From contig OZ316897.1 in NCBI GenBank assembly GCA_973895155.1, positions 9,114,001-9,178,000 on the forward strand: 64,000 nucleotides of DNA. The letters run 5' to 3'. Each line of letters opens with the position of its first letter. Position 1 is the first letter of the stretch. The translations under genes were made by a program, and so were the position numbers. The notes under the pieces were generated by a model. That model made no database searches and had not been told where the DNA came from. It saw only the letters and a program-made list of their open reading frames with translations. This document shows, in pieces, positions 56,921-64,000 of this stretch. This DNA is from Marsupella aquatica. Lineage: Eukaryota; Marchantiophyta.

Positions 56921-57264
56921 TGTTAGATATTGCTCTAGTCTTGTGACTCATGAGCTAACCACAGTTAGTCTAACTCGGGTTAGGACTAAGCTAATGTTAG
57001 CGGTAGTGCTGTTGTGCATATAGCCAGGGCTGATCCCAGATCCTGGTGGAACTTAGGCTCATTGTTACGGAGCTAGTTGAGAGATAGGGAGAGCTTGTGC
57101 TGTGGATGCTTGGTATGGCCGATCGGCCTAGAGTGCAGTAAAGCTCTTGTGTGTTCCCGTGGACGTAGCCTCATGTGGAGGTGAACCACGTATCTCTCTG
57201 TGTCGACTATTGTGCGTTGGATGGTTCATGGGCTTGCCGTTACGAATGTCGTCTATGCTCAACA
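56921..57264 (+). repeat. 3' LTR (344 bp)
   Basis: Same ends as the 5' LTR. It retains atgagctaaccacagttagt plus ctaactc (27 bp), whose central part is also present in the solo LTR at 26.4 kb, so the 3' LTR is the ancestral form. One base differs otherwise (ggtggaac here, ggtgaaac in the 5' LTR). Confidence 0.95.
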
Positions 57265-57269
57265 GCAGC

Positions 57270-57375
57270 AAGTTCACTGAGTGCATTTTGCCATCTAAAG
57301 TTTTGCTCAGGGAGACCTCAGAGTGAGAATATGACTCAGCAAGGTCAGCTTAGTGGAAGTTTTCCAACTTGGTGA
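57270..57375 (+). pseudogene. Right part of the open frame split by the copia insertion
   Basis: In phase with 50172-50356 when the element and one target copy are removed; reads SSLSAFCHLKFCSGRPQSE and ends FPTW-TGA. Unrecognised. Confidence 0.25.
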
Positions 57376-57406
57376 GGCCATAGACTGAAAAAGTAACTTA
57401 CTGAGA

Positions 57407-57463
57407 TCAACCAAGGGGGAGTTTTAGGGTTTAGGGTTTAGGGTTCAACCAAGGGGGAGTTTT
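57407..57463 (+). repeat. Short interstitial telomeric repeat inside a 19-bp direct repeat
   Basis: tcaaccaagggggagtttt occurs at 57407-57425 and 57445-57463. Between the copies stand about three TTTAGGG units (agggtttagggtttagggt). TTTAGGG is the common plant telomere unit. The layout resembles target duplication around an inserted telomeric tract. Confidence 0.9.
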
Positions 57464-57889
57464 CTCTGTTGGCTAGCCTGCTGAGGGGAGAAAGCTGTTC
57501 CCAAAGCATTATGGGCAGTATATTCACAATCATCAAATCAAACCCCTGTAATATAAGATCCCTCCCATTTTGTGGCTTAGTCTGCTTACGAAAACACAAA
57601 TGGGTGGGAATGTATCTAGATCATCTATTGAAAATAGGACTTTTAATGACCATTAGATCCAACTAAAACCATATCAGTATATCTCCTAACATGGCAATGA
57701 TGAGTATCTCCTGACATAGCATGCTAGGTACCATACCATGCAATGCAGACCTCTCATCCCAAGATAGACAAGCATGACATACTGTACACCATGCCGTCCA
57801 CCTATACAATTGTACCTCAAGGTACCCCTAATTATGGGGTTGTACTCCTATAAATATCAGAATGTACTTCATGGAGAAGATCAAACTAA

Positions 57890-58265
57890 AGTCCATATGG
57901 ACCTCCACTTTGTCTATGAAGTCTGGATGAACTGGCAAAGCTTGGATGGACTTGCTCAGAACATTTAAAATGACTCTTAGATAACACCGCTTACACTTCT
58001 GACTTTGGTTTCAATTACATTTTCAAACCGGTTTCCTCGGTAACTTGATGACTTGACGACCTTGAACCTGAAAGACATCAAGACGCCATGCCATTACTCA
58101 AGGATCACCGTGACATCTTCACTACTTTCTCCCCAAGGTAGTAAAAGTCGTCAACTATGATCCACGACCGGTTCCTTTTTTTCTTCGGTGCAAAAGCGAT
58201 GATTGCTTTACGCAGTCCATGGGATGGGCAGGGACACTGCCTTGGTCCATCCAGGCTTTTCTTTC
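57890..58265. repeat. Dispersed repeat R2, copy 3
   Basis: atatggacctccactttgtc, gcaaagcttggatggacttg, tttcaattacatttt, ttgacgaccttgaacctgaa, ctttctccccaaggtagt, cagtccatgggatgggcagg and ggtccatccagg follow the same order as copy 1. The ends cctggacctcca (from the relatives at 25 kb) and tggtccatccagg suggest short terminal inverted repeats. Confidence 0.65.
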
Positions 58266-58400
58266 TGGAGAAGATTGGATGCTTGGGAGGAAAAAAGGGA
58301 GATAATTGAGAAATAGGAAAAAGGGAAAATTTGGAGAATTTGGAGAAAACTAGACTAGGCGAGAAAAAGAGGAAAGAGGGGATAGTTTAGCATTTTTGTT
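58259..58400 (+). repeat. Polypurine stretch
   Basis: About 120 bases almost entirely A and G (gggaggaaaaaagggagata and similar) adjoining R2 copy 3. Non-coding. Confidence 0.7.
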
Positions 58401-58868
58401 TTCGGAAAAATGGAAAATAGATACAAATAAATCTATTTGAGAATTGTAAATATAGACTAAAAGTGCACCCTTTTGTTGCATGACCAAGCTTGGTGATACG
58501 GTGACTATCTTGCATCCCCATGCTCCCGCCTTCACCCCCGCTAACAACAATACTTTCACAATAGTGACCTAAATGATCATATTTTTGCAACTGACAGCAA
58601 CCACTCAGCCAAAATGATGAGACTTTTCCACCCACAAACTATGGCAGAGGGAATGAGCTTGCGTTCATTTCTTTTGTCCTCTAGATGTTTTCACCTCACC
58701 TTGATACCTTTGCCTCCCTTCAACATAGCTTTTTCACCTCAATATTTTTTCCTCATTCGACATCTTCAGTGCAATGCACTGGTATTGAGCTAGTGTCCTG
58801 TAAATATGAACAGGACATTGCTAACTAAATAAATAATTGGGTGACCATATAGACCGTATCTATTGGGC
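58401..58868. other. Gene-free stretch
   Basis: AT-rich spacer between R2 copy 3 and the next TIR element; frames on the minus strand (58350-58635) have no recognisable features. Confidence 0.4.
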
Positions 58869-59577
58869 GACCATATATTTGGAAGACCTTTTGTCCCATT
58901 AAGGGATTATCTCAGATCTTTAGCTGTTCGTTCAGGTTGTTAGTGTACTTCGCATGCAAAAATCCATCGGCTGCAGACCTTTTCAATGTGCAAAATGCAT
59001 CTGTTGTAGACCGTATATGTATGGTTCATTTTTAATGTGATGTAATGTGTGGGAGGAATGGCTGAAGTGTCTGCTTTTGAGTGATATAGAATGTGAATGG
59101 AACTCTAGACAACCTTAAGGTATACACGTAAGGACAACTAGTGTTTCATTATGAGTTATTTGGTTGACCATATAATTATGGTCAACCCATGTACACGGAG
59201 AGACCATATATGAGAGGCACCATAACTCATAATAAAATGATTAGGCGCCCTTAGCTTCACGTTAAGGTCGTCAGGGTCGTATTTTGCTTTTGGGGGCTTT
59301 AGGCTACTGCCACGTTAGCACAAAAGACTTTGATTATATCTCATTAAAAATAACCATATATTCATACGGTCTGTGATCTGACTGCTTTTTCTCTTGAGAT
59401 GCATATGCGGAATGTTTGGGACAGCAATTGCAAATTCAAAATCCAGGTAAACTGAGTCTTGTAATAAAAAATGAAAATACTCAAAGAACTTTGATACGTC
59501 AGTGTTTCCTACCTTAACGAACAGGTAAAGACCTGGGCTAATCCCTTAATGGGATAAACAGTCTCCCATATATACGG
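58869..59577. mobile_element. Non-autonomous element with about 68-bp terminal inverted repeats
   Basis: Left arm 58869-58937 (gaccatatatttggaagacc, tcccattaagggatta, tctttagctgttcgtt) is matched in inverse by the right arm 59512-59577 (aacgaacaggtaaagacc, taatcccttaatggga, ctcccatatatacggt). A third, direct copy of the arm follows at 59598-59655 (gaccatatatacggtcccct, tcccattaagggata). The interior has a 26-bp palindrome (59162-59187) but no transposase. Target duplication not resolved. Confidence 0.65.
59162..59187. repeat. 26-bp palindrome
   Basis: ggttgaccata-taat-tatggtcaacc, perfect 11-base arms, inside the TIR element. Confidence 0.9.
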
Positions 59578-60141
59578 TTTCCCCGCATACGCGGGTCGAC
59601 CATATATACGGTCCCCTTTATATCCCATTAAGGGATAGCCCTGGTCCTTAACCGTATACATTAAGGGCGTTTGGGTGATTCAAACACTGACTTATCCACT
59701 GACTAATGTCCAACATGCCTGGCTGTAGGATTTGACCTTAACTTTGTGCTGTAGTATGAAATAAGATAGAAATTCATGAGATATAATCATGGCTAGAAGT
59801 GCTTGCATGGCAGCAACCTAAAGCACCAAAAAGCTAAGAATCACCTGGACAACCTAAAGGTGAAGCTGCTTGTTTCTTTATGAGTATATTTTGCCTCCCG
59901 CATATTGGACCACATAAGGCCGGCAATCTCATAAAAAAGTACCAGTTTTCCTAACTGTATACCTCAGCACCCACACCAAAAGCATCTTGTGGCTGCCATG
60001 GTTCATGGACAATTAGTTCAGCAGGAAATACATTTGAATGCAGATGTTCCTGTTAGAACTTTCAACAACATTGACAGGCTAGGAACAGGAAATACATTTG
60101 AATGCATATATTCCTGTTAGAAATTGCAACAACATGGACGG

Positions 60142-60207
60142 GCTAGAACTGAACCTAGGACACTCCCTTGTACATCTTAGTGATCCTCTACCACTGAGCT
60201 ACAGGCC
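60142..60207 (-). mobile_element. tRNA-derived SINE head, copy 1
   Basis: On the minus strand GGCCTGTAGCTCAGTGGTAG (A box) is followed about 30 nt later by GGTTCAGTTCTAGC (B box), the spacing of a tRNA gene. The arms do not pair as a functional tRNA, so a SINE head is the better call. Downstream on the minus strand a roughly 75-bp segment (ttctaacaggaaNatNtgca) is duplicated. Confidence 0.6.
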
Positions 60208-60341
60208 ATTCGTGCGTGCTCCATTTCTGCATGGGGAATGGCTCATTTCCCACACCCAATCTCGAACCTTCAAGAGAGATCCCAAACCTGCAGAATCATT
60301 TGCTCTGATACCATTTTGGAACTTTCAGCTAAGAGGCGCAA

Positions 60342-60405
60342 GCTAGAAATTGAACCTAGGACCCTCCAATGTGCATAGTAGTGCTCTACCTCTGAGTTAC
60401 AGGCC
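60342..60405 (-). mobile_element. tRNA-derived SINE head, copy 2
   Basis: Minus strand GGCCTGTAACTCAGAGGTAG, then AGAGCAC, and GGTTCAATTTCTAGC at the same spacing as copy 1. Both heads are flanked by aacctaggacNctcc on the plus strand. The sequence atggtatcagagc follows on the minus strand, a motif also found in copia primer sites and some plant SINEs. Two heads in the same orientation about 200 bp apart suggest a dimeric SINE or two nested insertions. Confidence 0.6.
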
Positions 60406-60412
60406 CCTCTCC

Positions 60413-60690
60413 ATCTCTGGTTGGGGTGTGATTCATTTTCCATTAGTTACTTATGGATATTGCAGAATAAAATGTCTCAACTGGTCGTCATATGAATTTA
60501 TCTCTGGTTGCAGTGTTGGTTTGGGTGTGGTTCATTATCTAACAGTTACTTAATTATGGGTATTGTGGAATAAAATGTCTAGACCGGTAGTCAAATGAAT
60601 TTATCTCTGGTTGGGGTGTGGTTCATTTTCCAACATTTACTTATGGGTATCGCTGAATAAAATGTCTAGACCGGTCATCAAATGAATTTT
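60413..60690. repeat. Three tandem units of about 87-103 bp
   Basis: atctctggttgNggtgtg, gttcattttcYaacagttac, ttatgggtattg, aataaaatgtctagaccggt and catatgaattt-like sequence start at 60413, 60500 and 60603. Confidence 0.85.
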
Positions 60691-63600
60691 GCCTTGTGCC
60701 TAAAATAATACTCCATTACGATGAAGGTCCGACCTCTGTCCAACCATCTTCGATTGGATCATAAACTTGTGAAACCCATTGAGCGCATTCGTGCCTCAAT
60801 TTCTACACTTCGAGAACAGACTCCACGATACACAAAAAACTAGTTTCCAAATGTAGCAAGCTGAAGATTAACTCGCCAAGATGCGTTAGGCGTCAACGAA
60901 GAAGACCTCCGATCCGAAAACAGCTCCATGGTTGTCTCAACCTCCGAGTCTGTAAATTTTCTCGTCTTGGCCTTACACCCAAATCTATTTCTTGATAGTT
61001 GCATGCTCGCACATTTTTGCCACTGCGTCTGCTGGATTCAGGAAACACAATGTCGCCGCTCAAATCTCCGCCCAAGACATATTTTTACCATTCAATGATA
61101 TGCACTGACAGTTCCACGGGAATCCCTTCCAAAAATCCTGGGATTTGAGAAAGTTGGGAACTACATCCATCTCTGATGGAATACAGAGCACTCTTGTTAG
61201 AGACCTGTCTGTAAAATGTTCGTGAGTATGGATTACAAGTGTCTCTGCTGAGGAATCGCGAACTCTCGTGTGATAGACAAGACGACTTTGAAATTATGCG
61301 TCGCTAGCCCCGACTCACTGCTGAGAGGATGTGAAAAGCTTTCCATGGCAACTTGGCAGTGATCCGGCTGAGAGGATGTGAAAAGCTTTTCCATAGCAAC
61401 TTGGGAGTGATCCGGTCCAAAGTAGTCTCATCAAAGATCCCTGGAAGTAGTTGCTCCCCTTGTTCCTGCGAGGGTAGTTTGTTCATTCTTCGCGTTCTTG
61501 TTGTTTTGCGTGTGGAGAGTCATCGCAGTCGTTTTTCAAAAGTGCGCTATCCCGTGGGTCTGCATACGCGCAATCAATAGCTGAGAGGTGCAGCAAACTC
61601 GGTTGTGAAAAGTCTTATTGAAAACTGTGCGCCCGGTGGAATGGAATCAATACAAAGATCCAGAATTGATTCAAACAGGAGCTGACACCAGAACATTTGA
61701 TTCGATTTTTCTCAATTTCCTGCCTGAAACAGGACTGGAGAAAAGGGCGATGCCGGGGGTTGGGAGAGGTTTGCTGTTTCAGTCTTTCAACCCATCTGAA
61801 TGGAAGTTGGGCATACTACTTGCGTCCCAACCTCAAATCCCAAGAGCAATCACGTCAAACGCCCAATTCCCCCACAACTTCTCCCTGCTGTCCTCGCCAC
61901 ATCCGCAGCTGCCTGCGTCTCCCACTGAATCCCATCGAGCTGTGAAGGCCGATTTATACATGGCCAATGCCATGCAAGAGGGCTCTAAATTAAGCCTTGG
62001 CCAGATCGCAATCTGGGATGCGATTGGGACGATAGGATGAAGAAGAGTATTGGGGTAAGAGGAATGGGAGTCGAGGGAATCCCGCGTTTGCTTGTGACAC
62101 GAAATTTTTCTAACCACTTACGTGGATGGACGTGGTTTAGGGAATGGGCAATGCTAAACAAGCCATGCCCTTCTCTCTGAAAGCTTGCTTTCTTAATTTC
62201 TACCAAAGTACTATATTTGCCTCTTTCTAAATTTCGATCTCGAGTGCCTACACTGCTGGGTTTGCCTCTCCGGCTTCTCGCGAGCTCTAACTTTGTCTTG
62301 GCGTGTTGATGACCGGTGAGCACTTTGTGATAAATTCGTCCATGATTATGTCACTTCGAGGAAGGTTTGTTTGAGCCTCAGCTTCGCGGGGTGATGTTAG
62401 CCGTGTTGAACTTGCAACCCTTTGCCCCTGTTTGGGGATCGGCACTTTCAACTTCATTTAGTCTCTTAATTTTCAAAAAGAATCGCATACCGAGATAGAG
62501 TAAATGCTAGCATCTCAAGAGTTTAGGGTCACATATGGGTTGAAGTGTGGGCAATTCTAAATAGACCATGCCGTACTTCTCTCTGAAGCTCGCTGTCTTA
62601 ATTTCTACTAAATTCGGAACGTCCAATTAACTACTGCAAATTTCTCTTCGAAGTCATATATTTCTAAGTGCCCACTCTGCTGGATTTGCCTCAGCGGCTT
62701 GTAGTGGATGGATGGATGTACACATGTCCGTGGCAACCCTTTGCCCCTGATAAGGTAAGGTGAATCAGCAGAGTTGGGACTTCATTTACTCAGAGATGTA
62801 GTAGATGCTAGCATCTCAAGAGGGACACCCACCCCTTACAAATCTCAGTTACTTTCAGAATAGAAACACGAAAAATTGCATACCGAGATGTAATAAATGC
62901 TATTGTCTCAAGAGTGACAGCCAACCTTTAACAAAACATCATATCCTGAGAGTGACCGCGAGTCAGACGAGTAAAGGTGAAGATGCATTCACCAAGAAGG
63001 GATATTGAGTCCTGCAGTCAAAATGTTAGGGCTCCCGTTACACAATAGCAGGCAGCATAAAATCTTAGAGTGAATGAGAGAATGCCTACCTTAATAACTC
63101 GAAGGGAGAGGAAACAACTAATATGCAGCATGGTGAATTGAAAGCGAACGAGAGAATGCCAGCTTAACATCATTCAATAAAATGTACAAATTCAGGATAA
63201 TGCCTGACATCAAAGGAAAGCTCTACCTCGAACACGGCACTGGTGATGTCGCCTAGCTTGAGGTGCTGATACTAATGCCTAAAATGAATACCGACTTGAG
63301 ACGTGATAGTAATGCCTAAATGAGAATCGAATTGAGATGGTGATAGTAATGCCTAAAAGAGAACCGACGAGAAATGACGTCCCAAATGAATCTCTCGAAT
63401 CAGCAGGCTGCAACTTCAAGTTTTCTCCAACCCTGATTAAGATCCCTAAAATAACCTAACGTGACCAGAACCTCAAATTGTGTCATCGGCCAAGTGCAGT
63501 ATCCACCAGGCCAGAGGCGGCGGGGCTATGAAACCAGCTGGTAACACAAACTCCACAGCCAGAACAGTGCTCCAATGTGTATCAAATATCCAGAAAAGCT

Positions 63601-63828
63601 AGGGCGAGATGACACCGGTGCTACTTGGAAAATAGCTAACTCTACCCGCGTTTCAAAGAATAGCTCGACACGCAATCGTTAGCAATTTCACATTCGGAAG
63701 TGACTCAAATGAATACCAATGTAGGTCTTAGGGAGACTGCTCGAAAGTAAATGTCACATCCCGGACACCCTTGCAAGCTGCTTCTGCTCCTTCCTGCCTG
63801 ATCCACAAAGAAAAGGCATTCATGCGTC
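60691..63828. other. Gene-free stretch with tandem duplications
   Basis: No gene recognised. Contains a 47-bp duplication (61321-61367, 61368-61414: ctgagaggatgtgaaaagct) and a diverged duplication of about 400 bp (about 62120-62520 and 62530-62940; shared gggcaatNctaaa, cttaatttctacYaaa, tttgcccctg and atgctagcatctcaagag). An unrecognised frame from ATG 61750 to 62040 (96 codons) is not convincing. The right end may be the 3' UTR of the gene at 63.8 kb. Confidence 0.45.
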
Positions 63829-64000
63829 CTACATGGTCTTCTTCGCAACATTGTCGAGTGAACTTTTTTCCACAGCAGCATCTGCAGGTTGGCCCCTCTT
63901 CTTATTACCATAGAACTTAATCAATCCCACCCATAATTTGTACACCCAGACTATGCTTCCGAAAATAGCGAAGGATATCTTGAACATCCAGCAATACGCC
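63829..64000 (-). CDS. Possible last exon of a gene entering from the right edge; unrecognised membrane protein
   Basis: Open from the window edge for 56 codons to a TAG at 63831-63829. The residues form a hydrophobic, aromatic segment (CWMFKISFAIFGSIVWVY), then KLWVGLIKFYGNKKRG and a polar tail (AAVEKSSLDNVAKKTM). This looks like a C-terminal membrane anchor with a basic cytosolic tail. Family not recognised. Possible cryptic splice sites (TATG|GTAATA, CTGCAG|) mean the reading could change once upstream sequence is seen. Confidence 0.4.
   Translation of the reverse strand, partial: AYCWMFKISFAIFGSIVWVYKLWVGLIKFYGNKKRGQPADAAVEKSSLDNVAKKTM

Larger units (their letters stand above)
50357..57264 (+). 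mobile_element. Complete Ty1/copia LTR retrotransposon, 6908 bp
   Basis: Bounded by LTRs 50357-50673 and 56921-57264 (TG...CA ends) and by the target duplication GCAGC (50352-50356, 57265-57269). Contains a primer-binding site, a long leader (50688-52438), one gag-pol frame (52439-56713, order gag-PR-IN-RT-RH, which defines copia) and a polypurine tract before the 3' LTR. The frame is closed three times by stop codons. The LTRs differ by one substitution plus one 27-bp indel over the compared length, so insertion is recent. Two solo LTRs of the same family lie at 26.4 and 30.1 kb. Confidence 0.97.

Noticed and set aside
60142-60207. A functional tRNA gene
   Set aside because: A and B boxes are present, but the acceptor and anticodon arms do not pair and a second similar head lies close by; SINE head preferred.

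Overview
The window looks like nuclear DNA of a land plant, probably a seed-free one such as a bryophyte; that last point is an inference with low confidence. Reasons: intron-containing genes with GT-AG borders, an RNase J with the plant-type C-terminal Myb/SANT-like domain, an IRX14-type GT43 glycosyltransferase, a plant SOUL protein, a PR-10/Bet v 1 gene with its classical intron position, a Ty1/copia retrotransposon with a Met-tRNA primer site, and TTTAGGG-type telomeric motifs. Gene density is low (about one gene per 10 kb), and the space between genes is AT-rich, repeat-laden and full of short tandem duplications.

Layout. 1-2.1 kb (minus): 5' and middle exons of a plant 2OG-Fe(II)-oxygenase-fold protein that runs off the left edge. 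3.8-4.3 kb: a pogo/mariner-like non-autonomous element with TA target duplication. 4.3-17.4 kb: no gene recognised; diverged tandem duplications, an exon-like 250-bp repeat in three copies, an 18-G run and a 38-nt perfect hairpin. 17.9-24.4 kb (minus): complete 15-exon RNase J gene. 24.4-34.5 kb: repeat province with a 100-bp exact tandem, an A-B-A'-B' inverted array, copies of two dispersed repeat families (called R1 and R2 here), two solo LTRs and a 1-kb element with about 355-bp terminal inverted repeats. 35.7-38.0 kb (plus): complete three-exon IRX14-like gene. 38-42 kb: several minisatellites. 42.9-43.6 kb (plus): single-exon SOUL heme-binding protein. 45.9-48.5 kb (minus): two-exon PR-10/Bet v 1-like gene whose intron ends in tandem copies of its own splice acceptor. 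50.4-57.3 kb: a complete Ty1/copia element (LTRs, PBS, gag, protease, integrase, RT, RNase H, PPT, 5-bp target duplication) with three in-frame stop codons. 57.4-63.8 kb: repeats, a TIR element and two tRNA-derived SINE heads. 63.8-64 kb (minus): end of a possible further gene.

The host genes do not form a pathway. RNase J should act in chloroplast RNA processing, the GT43 protein in Golgi xylan synthesis, the SOUL protein in heme/tetrapyrrole binding and the PR-10 protein in hydrophobic ligand binding. I did not find a convincing new multi-gene system. The most interesting material is mobile-element and repeat structure, above all the young but nonsense-bearing copia element and the duplicated splice acceptors in the PR-10 intron. 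All exon borders were read by hand from splice consensus and recalled family conservation; no alignment or search was run.
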